DNA from: a bacterium | Lineage (GTDB): Bacteria > Patescibacteriota > Minisyncoccia > Phycocordibacterales > UBA2163 | Reading direction: 5' to 3' | Assembly: GCA_018648925.1 (NCBI GenBank) | Contig: JABGQE010000010.1 | Span: forward strand, 1 to 21,206 | DNA: 21,206 nt | Shown here: positions 1 to 6,174 of the stretch, piece after piece | Layout of the letters: every line of letters begins with the position of its first letter | Position numbering within the stretch: the stretch's first letter is position 1 | Made by a program: the position numbers and the translations under genes | The notes under the pieces: generated by a model | Databases searched by the model: none | What the model saw: the letters and a program-made list of their open reading frames with translations, nothing else | Told to the model about the DNA's origin: nothing

Positions 1-26
1 CCGCAGATTGAATGAAGTGAAATCAA

Positions 27-133
27 GGATAGTTATGGGATTCGAAAACCTTGAGTAAATCGCACGGAGCACAGCGAGTACGATACGAAAGGTGTACAGC
101 TCCTGTAAGGAGAGAAATTCCCATACTCTCCAC
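27..133 (+). other. palindromic element with tRNA 3'-half-like outer stem
   Basis: The left arm (27-46) reads on its complement as a tRNA T-loop (TTCGAAT) followed by CCCATA and an acceptor-like CTATCC. The right arm (116-131) reads AATTCCCATACTCTCC followed by ACA. TATGGGA (34-40) pairs with TCCCATA (119-125), and GGATAG (27-32) pairs with CTCTCC (126-131) with one mismatch and a bulged T33. Inside, GGAGC (66-70) can pair with GCTCC (99-103). ACCTT (48-52) can pair with AAGGT (89-93), and the two stems cross, so a pseudoknot is possible. The architecture matches the elements beside tRNA-fMet and tRNA-Asp at 18847-19107. I infer that the parent tRNA lies upstream of the window. Boundaries and function are unknown. 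Confidence 0.5.
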
Positions 134-140
134 ATTTTTT
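109..140 (+). terminator. rho-independent terminator
   Basis: GGAGAG (109-114) pairs with CTCTCC (126-131), followed by ACA and six T residues (135-140). The right arm is shared with the outer stem of the element at 27-133, so the two folds exclude each other. It would end a plus-strand transcript entering from the left edge. Confidence 0.65.
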
Positions 141-142
141 CT

Positions 143-197
143 ATAAGAAAACCGCCCAACAGACAGATAAGACGATTCTCTTATCTGTGTTGAACGG
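143..197 (-). terminator. terminator of the small-protein operon
   Basis: ACAGATAAGA (163-172) and TCTTATCTGT (179-188) form a perfect 10-bp stem with a 6-nt loop. CCG and CAAC of 152-160 extend it by pairing with GTTGAACGG (189-197). On the minus strand the stem is followed by TTTTCTT. It lies just after the stop of the gene at 219-413. A run of nine G (199-207) sits between them. Confidence 0.8.
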
Positions 198-218
198 TGG
201 GGGGGGGTAAATTTGTAA

Positions 219-413
219 CTATTTGGCAGCTTTTTCTTCAGGCTTTTTAAAAGGCCTTGCTTTTCCAACTCCGTAACAGTTTTTATCTCCAACGGTTGGA
301 AGGTGGTCGCCCGGTATTACCATTACTGGGTCAGTACTTACATCACTGACTTTTGCATTGACGTCCTTCTTACAGAACTTACATGTTGTTACTATTGGGT
401 CATCTTTTTTCAT
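219..413 (-). CDS. small hypothetical protein with CxxC motif
   Basis: The protein has 64 residues, is lysine-rich, and matches no family I recognise. A CKFC motif near residues 11-14 and one more Cys around residue 46 could bind metal, but a full four-ligand ribbon is not present. The C-terminus is charged (KKPEEKAAK). The start is supported by AAAGGAG about nine bases upstream, which is unusual in this window where most genes lack a Shine-Dalgarno site. It is the second gene of a two-gene minus-strand operon, 20 bp after the 78-residue gene, and is followed by a strong terminator. A structural or zinc-binding role is a guess only. I am fairly sure that it is translated. Confidence 0.65.
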   Translation of the reverse strand: MKKDDPIVTTCKFCKKDVNAKVSDVSTDPVMVIPGDHLPTVGDKNCYGVGKARPFKKPEEKAAK

Positions 414-433
414 ACCAATGAACTCCTTTCCGT

Positions 434-670
434 TTAATTTCCTGAAGTAAATTCACCTTTATCTTCATAACGATGTGCTTTCAATAAAGCTTCGTCTAGA
501 GGTAAGGGTGGCTTGAATACAATCTTAGTGATGTCAGCACCACAGGTGGAAACACGTGTTATGCTTGAACAGGCTGATGTAGCGTCTATTGATATATCTA
601 ATGCCATAGTCTTTCCTCCACACTGATCAGCTCCGATAAGCTGTTCTAATAAAGCTTCAATAACCTTCAT
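434..670 (-). CDS. small hypothetical protein, first gene of a two-gene operon
   Basis: The protein has 78 residues and is not recognised. Its first ~15 residues (MKVIEALLEQLIGA) look like an amphipathic helix and are followed by CGG. The middle carries two further Cys (SACSS, STCGAD), and the C-terminal third is polar. There is no signal peptide or membrane segment. The start follows a near-perfect Shine-Dalgarno AAAAGGAGG with a 6-8 nt gap, the strongest such site in the window. A promoter with 17-bp spacing lies at 717-745 and the operon ends at the 143-197 terminator. The strong signals suggest high expression or a foreign origin. The leader-like N-terminus with CGG recalls peptide precursors, but no modifying or exporting gene is nearby. 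Confidence 0.68.
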   Translation of the reverse strand: MKVIEALLEQLIGADQCGGKTMALDISIDATSACSSITRVSTCGADITKIVFKPPLPLDEALLKAHRYEDKGEFTSGN

Positions 671-716
671 ATCTAGTCCTCCTTTTACGGTTCATTCGTT
701 TAATTTATCTGAACGT

Positions 717-745
717 AATATATAGGAATATACGACAAAAATCAA
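717..745 (-). promoter_or_regulatory. sigma70-like promoter for the small-protein operon
   Basis: On the minus strand a -35 box TTGATT (745-740) and a -10 box TATATT (722-717) are separated by 17 bp. Transcription would begin near 710, giving a leader of about 40 nt that contains the AAAAGGAGG ribosome binding site. Confidence 0.6.
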
Positions 746-835
746 TATCGGCTTTTTTAATAAGAAATATGATAAAATGGTTGGATAATGAAGAAGTGGG
801 GGATTTTCTAATGACGAATAAATAATAAACTTTTT

Positions 836-1252
836 ATGGATAAAAATGAATTTGAGAACAAAATGGCTGAAAGTCGACAAGGTCATAACCAGTTTCATTG
901 GTACGTTGTAGGATTTGCTGGAGCAACTTTGACGATACTTTTTAATTTTATTAAAGATATTCCACACATTGAAGATCCATTATCCATTTTTTGTGTAAAG
1001 ACATCGATTTGGTTCTTGGTATTAATTATAATTTTCTCTACATCAAGAAATTATATTTCCTATGTTATTACTAGTTTGTATACACAGTACGAAAGAGATA
1101 AAAGTGTGGATGAAAATGAAGCAATTAAATCTTATAACAGAGTTATAAATCTTACACGAGTAAGACGGGCTATAACATATGCATCTTTTATAATGGGTAT
1201 TGTTGTACTAATACTTCTTGCTAAAACTATCAACACGATCTATTTAAGTTAA
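836..1252 (+). CDS. small hypothetical membrane protein
   Basis: The protein has 138 residues with three likely membrane segments, near residues 22-40, 55-73 and 113-134. A charged cytoplasmic or external stretch (YERDKSVDENEAIKSYNRV) lies between the second and third. The N-terminus is polar, with no signal peptide. I do not recognise the family. No Shine-Dalgarno site precedes the ATG, only a T-rich stretch, as for most genes here. Tag begins 18 bp downstream, so the two may share a transcript, but nothing links their functions. Confidence that it is a gene is good because of its length, hydrophobic pattern and consistent reading frame. Confidence 0.65.
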   Translation: MDKNEFENKMAESRQGHNQFHWYVVGFAGATLTILFNFIKDIPHIEDPLSIFCVKTSIWFLVLIIIFSTSRNYISYVITSLYTQYERDKSVDENEAIKSYNRVINLTRVRRAITYASFIMGIVVLILLAKTINTIYLS

Positions 1253-1270
1253 ATCAAACATTCTTTATTT

Positions 1271-1861
1271 ATGAAAAAACGCTGCTATTGGTCAATATAT
1301 AGAACTAATGAATTGATGACACAATACCACGACGAGGAATGGGGTGTGCCGGTGCATGACGACAGGCATTTGTTTGAGGTACTTATATTAGACGGTGCTC
1401 AGGCTGGGCTTTCTTGGAGTACTATTATAAACAAGCGGGAGAATTACCGCAGGGCGTTTGATAACTTTGATGTAAGGAAGGTGGCAAAGTACGATGCAAA
1501 AAAAGTAAAAGAGTTGTTAGGTAATGCAGGGATAGTCCGCAACAAATTAAAGATTGCCTCTGCTGTGCGCAATGCAAAAGTCTTCATAGAAATACAAAAG
1601 GAGTTCGGCTCGTTTGATAAGTACATATGGGGTTTTGTGAAAGGGAAGCCGATTGTCAATAACCCTTCGACAGGCTCAGGGCAAGAAGCAAAGAGTATGA
1701 AAGACATACCTGCAACCACAGAGCTTTCAGACACTATAAGTAAAGACCTAAAAAAGCGCGGGATGAACTTCGTGGGTTCTACTATCGTCTACGCCGTAAT
1801 GCAGACCATAGGGCTAGTAAACGACCACGAAGTAGGGTGTTTTAGATATAAACAAGTATAG
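1271..1861 (+). CDS. tag: DNA-3-methyladenine glycosylase I
   Basis: This enzyme removes 3-methyladenine from alkylated DNA, starting base excision repair in the cytoplasm. The 196-residue protein aligns along its length with E. coli Tag (187 residues): Cys5, YHDEEWGVP with His20, AQAGLSW, KRENYRRAF, and the C-terminal GLVNDHEVGC with His186 and Cys190. Cys5, His20, His186 and Cys190 correspond to the HhH-family zinc ligands of Tag. The pocket Glu38 of the E. coli enzyme appears as Asp41 (LDGAQAGLSW), a conservative change. Residues 131-138 (NPSTGSGQ) are encoded by a palindromic repeat inserted in frame (1663-1682), which largely accounts for the extra length. A bidirectional terminator follows the stop. 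Confidence 0.95.
   Translation: MKKRCYWSIYRTNELMTQYHDEEWGVPVHDDRHLFEVLILDGAQAGLSWSTIINKRENYRRAFDNFDVRKVAKYDAKKVKELLGNAGIVRNKLKIASAVRNAKVFIEIQKEFGSFDKYIWGFVKGKPIVNNPSTGSGQEAKSMKDIPATTELSDTISKDLKKRGMNFVGSTIVYAVMQTIGLVNDHEVGCFRYKQV
1663..1682. repeat. palindromic repeat inserted in frame in tag
   Basis: The 20-bp sequence CCCTTCGACAGGCTCAGGGC has the ends CCCT and AGGG as short inverted arms. It is read in tag as residues PSTGSGQ, within the loop between FVKGKPIV and the MKDIPATT region. E. coli Tag has no residues at this place. From memory, this sequence is a widely dispersed short repeat in bacterial genomes; I could not check copy number. Confidence 0.7.
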
Positions 1862-1875
1862 CCACAAAAACCCCC

Positions 1876-1910
1876 TAAATACCTCGTTTCTATAAGAAAT
1901 GAGGTATTTA
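1876..1910. terminator. bidirectional terminator between tag and the convergent gene
   Basis: The 16-bp arms TAAATACCTCGTTTCT (1876-1891) and AGAAATGAGGTATTTA (1895-1910) are complementary except for one G-T pair, with loop ATA. It lies between convergent genes and can serve both, although the flanking T-runs are modest. Confidence 0.75.
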
Positions 1911-1923
1911 TACCACTTTTACC

Positions 1924-1951
1924 GAGGTCCTTCCTATGTGGGGATAACTTT
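1924..1951. repeat. degenerate copy of a dispersed repeat also present in ligA
   Basis: The sequence from GAGGTCCTTCC to GTGGGGATAACTTT is close to 16105-16133 in ligA, with an exact 14-base match over GTGGGGATAACTTT and similar bases before it. Here it is intergenic, just past the 1876-1910 terminator, and overlaps the stop codon of the minus-strand gene at 1950. Confidence 0.55.
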
Positions 1952-2699
1952 ATCGTTTACCTTCTATTATATTGACTACATCTTGTGCTGATTTTTCTCC
2001 AATACCACCAGCAAATAGCTCTAAGCTATCAAGTCTTTTTAGTAGAATAACAACCACAATAACAGACGTGACAAAAGCAGATTTAACAAGAGATCCAAGG
2101 AGTAATTCTATAGATGGAACTGTAGAAACCATCACCACCAAAATAATCGTTAATAAATAAATAAGTCTCATTTGAAAACCTGGTATTCTTTCGTCGTGCA
2201 ATGCCACCATATTTTTTCTAATTTTCTGAGCATCGTGAAGCCCTAAGATGATACGGTTAGTTACTGAACTCTTAATACCATCAGTGCCAGATTCACTCAC
2301 AACATTTTCTGTAAGCGTATGAATATCTGTAAGTGTTGTTGATTTGTTTTTAAGATGATAATCCCAGCCACCTTTTATGGTTTTTTTGTAGTGTTTAGAT
2401 ATAATCTCCCCGACACTTTTCTGAGCATTTGCTCCGTAATGTTGATATGCACGATATGTTGAAGACATTATACCGTCAAAGTTCGCAGTAAGTTTCCTGA
2501 TATCGCTGTACCGTGTTGCTTGTCGAGCTATAAAGAACCCAGTAAAAAGTGCAAATAGGAACGTTGATAATGTGAGAAATGTCTTATCAATTTCTGGGAT
2601 TCCAAAAACATCATAAAAATACAAAATACTTAATATAATAAATATCAATACGAGAATCGTCTGTAATACAATTTGTTTCATATACTTAAATATTATCAC
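1950..2699 (-). CDS. membrane protein, possibly bestrophin-like (DUF4239-like)
   Basis: The protein has 249 residues. Two N-terminal membrane segments (about 7-29 and 38-57) and two C-terminal ones (about 179-200 and 205-223) flank a soluble, mainly helical middle of about 120 residues. The motif FALFTGFFIARQATRYSDIR after the second helix, and a 2+2 helix layout, resemble the bestrophin-like DUF4239 family, in which a channel role is suspected. This match is from pattern memory and is tentative. An internal Met7 is an alternative start; neither start has a Shine-Dalgarno site. It is 10 bp downstream of the ComF-like gene on the same strand, so the two probably form an operon. Confidence 0.6.
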   Translation of the reverse strand: MIIFKYMKQIVLQTILVLIFIILSILYFYDVFGIPEIDKTFLTLSTFLFALFTGFFIARQATRYSDIRKLTANFDGIMSSTYRAYQHYGANAQKSVGEIISKHYKKTIKGGWDYHLKNKSTTLTDIHTLTENVVSESGTDGIKSSVTNRIILGLHDAQKIRKNMVALHDERIPGFQMRLIYLLTIILVVMVSTVPSIELLLGSLVKSAFVTSVIVVVILLKRLDSLELFAGGIGEKSAQDVVNIIEGKR

Positions 2700-2709
2700 A
2701 AATAAATCT

Positions 2710-3360
2710 CTAATGCCCTATAGCTACGCAAACCACCTTTTTAGCTCCGGCTTTTAGGAGTATTTTTTTGGCTTCGTTTAGGGTGGCGCCGGTGGTGGTG
2801 ACATCATCTAGTACTACTAGATTGCGGTTTTTTATAGTGTCTGGGTTTTTGACGCCGAACGAATCTATTACATTTTTTAATCTCTTATGTCTATGCAAGT
2901 TGGTCTGATGCGGTGTGTTTTTTATTTTCTGCAAGATGTTGGTATCAAGTACGCAAAAGTTATCTATCTTTACTAACTCTTTTGCCAGAAGCTCTGACTG
3001 ATTAAATCCCCGCTCTCTAAATCTTTTTTTGTACAAGGGGATCGGGACTAGAATCGGCTTATAAAAATCCGAATACACACTAAGGTCCGAAAACTCTTCT
3101 ATAAGGAAATCATAAAGTAATACTGCAAAGGTTTGAGCGACTCGCCTATTCCTTCTGTATTTGAGCGCCCAGACCATATGTCTTATTACTTCATCTCTAT
3201 AATCAAATAGGGCATATATAGACTTGTTCTCAGTTTCCCTACCCTGCAATAGTTTGCTTGCCAGAGTCTCTGGAGTTTCTTTCTCTATTGCCATATCTAG
3301 CTCGCTTTTAGGAAAAAGAAAATCAAATACTATTCCAAAGATACGTTTAGCTTTATGCAT
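2710..3360 (-). CDS. comF: ComF-family phosphoribosyltransferase-like protein
   Basis: ComF proteins are cytoplasmic PRTase-fold proteins needed for DNA uptake in several competent bacteria. The 216-residue protein shows the family's blocks: VPIPLYKKRFRERGFNQSEL (about 105-124), NTPHQTNLHRHKRLKNV (148-164) and the PRPP loop VVLDDVTTTGAT (182-193). The N-terminal CxxC zinc finger of most ComF proteins is missing; this region reads FLFPKSELDMAI with no Cys. The start lies 8 bp from a TATAAT box on the minus strand (3374-3369), so the mRNA may be nearly leaderless. It is divergent from pilM by 38 bp, and neighbourhood with a type IV pilus cluster suits a competence role (inference). Confidence 0.88.
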   Translation of the reverse strand: MHKAKRIFGIVFDFLFPKSELDMAIEKETPETLASKLLQGRETENKSIYALFDYRDEVIRHMVWALKYRRNRRVAQTFAVLLYDFLIEEFSDLSVYSDFYKPILVPIPLYKKRFRERGFNQSELLAKELVKIDNFCVLDTNILQKIKNTPHQTNLHRHKRLKNVIDSFGVKNPDTIKNRNLVVLDDVTTTGATLNEAKKILLKAGAKKVVCVAIGH

Positions 3361-3398
3361 ACTTCTATATTATACTTAATATAATAATAAAAAAACTA
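3361..3398. promoter_or_regulatory. divergent promoters of the comF-like gene and pilM
   Basis: This 38-bp gap holds TATAAT on the plus strand (3380-3385), 13 bp before the pilM ATG, and TATAAT on the minus strand (3374-3369), 8 bp before the other start. Any -35 elements would lie inside the opposite gene or overlap. Both messages would have leaders of only a few bases. Confidence 0.5.
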
Positions 3399-4544
3399 AT
3401 GGGATTATTTAATTTTGGAGGTAAAAAAAATAGCAGTGTAGTAGGTATTGATATCGGAGTATCATCTATAAAAGTCGTTCAATTGCGAAAGCGTAAAGGT
3501 GTCGCAGTGTTAGAGACGTATGGAGAGATAGCTCTAGGTCCGTATTCTGATATTAAGCTAGGAGTAGGACAGTCCACAAACCTACCAGCTGTAAAGATCG
3601 CTGAAGCGGTTACAGATTTAATAAGAGAAGCAAATGTAACTACTACTAGAGCAGGAATCTCCATACCGTTTTCTTCTAGTCTCGTCTCTCTTATTTCATT
3701 GCCAGCACTTGATAAAAGCAAGCTTGCGTCAATGATACCGCTTGAAGCGAGGAAATACATACCAGTACCAATATCTGAAGTTATGTTGGACTGGTTTATC
3801 GTGCCGGGCGAAGAGAAGCAAACCCCAGTCTCTTCTCCTGAAGCAAAAGAAGGTAAAAAAACTCCACCAGCCGGAGCAGCTAAAAGAATAGAAGTACTTC
3901 TTGTTGCAATCCACAACAGCACATTAAATAAATACAATGAAATAGTTCAGGCGACAAAGCTAGATGTAGGGTTCTTTGAGATAGAGATCTTCAGTACAAT
4001 ACGCGCTGTCATTGAGCAGAGCGTTACTCCAGTGATGGTTCTTGACATGGGTTCAGCTAATACAAAACTTTATATTGTTGAATATGGTGTAGTGAAGGCG
4101 TCTCATGTTATAAGTAGTGGTGGGCAAGACATAACGCAAACTCTTTCTAAGTCTTTAAGTATAAGTGTATCTAAAGCAGAAGAACTAAAACGTGATTTCG
4201 GAGTTAGTGATGCAGGACTAAACAAAGATGCAGATACAATAAATTCAAAAGAGATAATCAGTAGTGGGTTAGACCGTATTTTTAATGAAGCAAGCAAGGT
4301 TCTTATGCAATACCAGAAGAAGCATAATAAAAATATCAGTAATGTAATATTAACAGGGGGCGGCGCTACACTAAAGGGTATATTACCACTTGCTAAAAAT
4401 CATTTTGAGGTAGAGGTGTCTATGAGTAATCCGTTTACAAAAGTAGAATCGCCAGCATTCTTTGAGAAAGTCTTAAAGGAGATAGGTCCTGAGTTCGCTG
4501 TCGCTGTTGGTCTTGCACTACGACAGCTTCAAGAGGAGGGATAA
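3399..4544 (+). CDS. pilM: type IV pilus assembly protein PilM
   Basis: PilM is the actin-like cytoplasmic ATPase-fold protein that binds the N-terminus of PilN and links the inner-membrane alignment complex to the motor. The 381-residue protein has the N-terminal GLFNFGGKK followed by VVGIDIGVSSIKVVQL (14-29, phosphate-1 loop), the block PVMVLDMGSANTKLYIVE (phosphate-2 loop, about 210-227), and the C-terminal adenosine motif NVILTGGGATLKG. A Pro/Lys-rich stretch (about residues 139-165) interrupts the 1C-like region. It heads the pilus cluster. No Shine-Dalgarno site precedes its ATG. Confidence 0.95.
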   Translation: MGLFNFGGKKNSSVVGIDIGVSSIKVVQLRKRKGVAVLETYGEIALGPYSDIKLGVGQSTNLPAVKIAEAVTDLIREANVTTTRAGISIPFSSSLVSLISLPALDKSKLASMIPLEARKYIPVPISEVMLDWFIVPGEEKQTPVSSPEAKEGKKTPPAGAAKRIEVLLVAIHNSTLNKYNEIVQATKLDVGFFEIEIFSTIRAVIEQSVTPVMVLDMGSANTKLYIVEYGVVKASHVISSGGQDITQTLSKSLSISVSKAEELKRDFGVSDAGLNKDADTINSKEIISSGLDRIFNEASKVLMQYQKKHNKNISNVILTGGGATLKGILPLAKNHFEVEVSMSNPFTKVESPAFFEKVLKEIGPEFAVAVGLALRQLQEEG

Positions 4545-4609
4545 TAATTATCATTATAATTTGTTTATGTTATTAACATATATGCTTTTAATACAAGTCA
4601 TATGTAATG

Positions 4610-4615
4610 TATAAT
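4610..4615 (+). promoter_or_regulatory. -10 box upstream of pilN
   Basis: TATAAT lies 11 bp before the pilN ATG in an 82-bp gap after pilM; no good -35 box is visible. TATGTT and AACATA, separated by ATT (4565-4579), form a perfect small inverted repeat upstream that could be a regulator site. Transcription here would give an almost leaderless pilNOP message. Confidence 0.45.
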
Positions 4616-4626
4616 ATACTTAAGTT

Positions 4627-5244
4627 ATGGAATCAAAAATAAGCACATCTTTCATTCCTAAAAAGACCTTAAACACTGCACCAAGAAGAGACAGGGGGAG
4701 CAGTATAGGGGTTGTCTTTTTAATTACGTTAATCATATTTATCGGTATCGTCGCTCTTGCGGTAAGTGCTTTTTTGTATCAGCAATTTTTAGTTCAAGAT
4801 ATAAGCCGAAAAAAGAGCTCACTTGAGCGTGCAAGAGCCGCTTTTGACCCAAATCTTATTCAAGAATTGAGTCGCCTTGACGATCGTATAGAAGCTTCTA
4901 ATAGCATTTTAGACAACCATCAGACGGTGTCGTCATTGTTTGATTTGTTAGAGAGCATAACATTAAAAAGTATAAGTTTTGATAACTTTAGTTATAAAAC
5001 TGACGAGACAGGTCGAGTAAGTATTGTTATGGACGGAAAAGCATCAAGTTTTGGTTCTGTTGCGCTTCAGTCAGATGTATTTAGTGATAATAAATTTATA
5101 GAAGAGCCTATTTTTTCTAATTTGAATTTAGACAATAAAGGTAATGTGGTATTTAATTTTGTAGCTTTTGTAAATCCTCAGCTAGTCTTGTATAAGAACT
5201 TTATACCAATTGCTCCTGCAGAGGTAGAGGATAATAACCTATAA
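4627..5244 (+). CDS. pilN: type IV pilus inner-membrane protein PilN-like
   Basis: PilN is a bitopic inner-membrane protein whose short cytoplasmic N-terminus docks on PilM and whose outer domain pairs with PilO. The 205-residue protein has a basic cytoplasmic N-terminus containing SFIPKK (8-13), one membrane segment at about 27-51, and a coiled-coil-like stretch (about 55-95), followed by a ferredoxin-like domain. Sequence similarity is low, as usual for PilN, so the call rests on topology and the place after pilM and before pilO. The N-terminus is longer than the canonical LP-rich PilN start. Confidence 0.8.
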   Translation: MESKISTSFIPKKTLNTAPRRDRGSSIGVVFLITLIIFIGIVALAVSAFLYQQFLVQDISRKKSSLERARAAFDPNLIQELSRLDDRIEASNSILDNHQTVSSLFDLLESITLKSISFDNFSYKTDETGRVSIVMDGKASSFGSVALQSDVFSDNKFIEEPIFSNLNLDNKGNVVFNFVAFVNPQLVLYKNFIPIAPAEVEDNNL

Positions 5245-5248
5245 TATT

Positions 5249-5812
5249 ATGATTAAACTAACATTCCCAGCATTGTTCATAATTCTCTCAATCGGCCTAT
5301 TTTTTATGTATGTAGACCCGACCTATACCAGTATAAAGACAACTCTTGCAGATGGAGATCAGTTTAATGAAGCATTAGACAAGTCAAAAGAGCTTCAACA
5401 AATAAGAGACAGGTTGCTTGCGCGTTATAATACTTTTCTAACAAACGACATCAACAAGTTGGCTAAATTATTGCCAGACAATGTTGATAATGTAAGGCTT
5501 GTACTTGATATTGATAACATAGCATCAAAGTATGGTATGCGTATAAAAAATGTAAGTGTAGACAGAGAAGGAAGTAAGGCATCTGGAGTTATAGGTCCGA
5601 GCAGTAAGCTTCATGAGTCAGTTAAGCTTTTGTTCTCTATTACGGCTTCATACAAAGACCTGATCTCTTTTGTAAAGGACTTAGAGAGTAGTCTTAGAAT
5701 CGTAGACATTAGAGAGGTTTCACTCACACCACTTATTATAAGAGACGACAAGAAAGACGGTGAACATATATATGAATATGTTATAAGCTTACAAACATAT
5801 TGGCTAAAGTAA
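5249..5812 (+). CDS. pilO: type IV pilus inner-membrane protein PilO-like
   Basis: PilO forms heterodimers with PilN in the alignment complex. The 187-residue protein has a membrane segment at residues 3-21, a short coiled coil (LDKSKELQQIRDRLLARY), the block LAKLLPDNVDNVRLVLDIDN typical of PilO, and a C-terminal ferredoxin-like domain (VKLLFSITASYKDLISFVKD). The cytoplasmic tail is nearly absent, as expected for PilO. It starts 4 bp after pilN, and the pilP-like gene follows 12 bp later, so these are co-transcribed. Confidence 0.85.
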   Translation: MIKLTFPALFIILSIGLFFMYVDPTYTSIKTTLADGDQFNEALDKSKELQQIRDRLLARYNTFLTNDINKLAKLLPDNVDNVRLVLDIDNIASKYGMRIKNVSVDREGSKASGVIGPSSKLHESVKLLFSITASYKDLISFVKDLESSLRIVDIREVSLTPLIIRDDKKDGEHIYEYVISLQTYWLK

Positions 5813-5824
5813 TAATTTTATTAT

Positions 5825-6160
5825 ATGGGAATTTTTAAAAAATATAAAAACATAATCTTAGGAGTAATAATTTTTGCTATTGCAGGATTTGCGTATACTC
5901 TTTTTATAGACAAAACTGATGAGGGTTTACTTACTTCTGAAGTAAAAGGAACAGATAATACTGTGTTAGAAACCGACCTTCTCTCTATTTTGATTGACCT
6001 TCGTCTGATAAAGCTTGACGATGATATTTTTTCTAATCAAGTGTTTCAGAGTCTAAGAGATTTTGGTCAGGATATAGTACCAGAGCCGGTCGGACGAGAG
6101 AATCCATTTGCGCCAGCTAACACAGGCATACTCACAGGGTCAGTGATTGAAATAGAATAA
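5825..6160 (+). CDS. PilP-like membrane-anchored protein
   Basis: The protein has 111 residues, with one membrane anchor at about 8-27. A region resembling the unfolded N-terminal part of PilP follows, with the motif GRENPFAP (90-97), which resembles the G-x-R-D-P-F-x-P signature of PilP. It lies where pilP sits in classical pilMNOPQ operons. It has no lipobox Cys, so it is anchored by a helix rather than a lipid, and it lacks the C-terminal beta domain that binds the secretin PilQ. That fits a cell without PilQ. The assignment is by position and motif; it may be a CPR-specific replacement. Confidence 0.6.
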   Translation: MGIFKKYKNIILGVIIFAIAGFAYTLFIDKTDEGLLTSEVKGTDNTVLETDLLSILIDLRLIKLDDDIFSNQVFQSLRDFGQDIVPEPVGRENPFAPANTGILTGSVIEIE

Positions 6161-6174
6161 GTAGACACTTCAAT

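Noticed and set aside
27..133. Group II intron domain V, tmRNA, or RNase P RNA end
   Set aside because: The GGAGC...GAAA...GCTCC part looks a little like domain V, but the pairing register and catalytic triad do not fit. No tmRNA or RNase P signature sequence is present.
23..292. An 89-codon minus-strand ORF at the left edge
   Set aside because: It covers the palindromic element, two terminators and part of the 64-residue gene, with no start signal.
434..670. RiPP or bacteriocin precursor
   Set aside because: The CGG and helical N-terminus are suggestive, but no modification, protease or ABC exporter gene is adjacent, so no such call is made.
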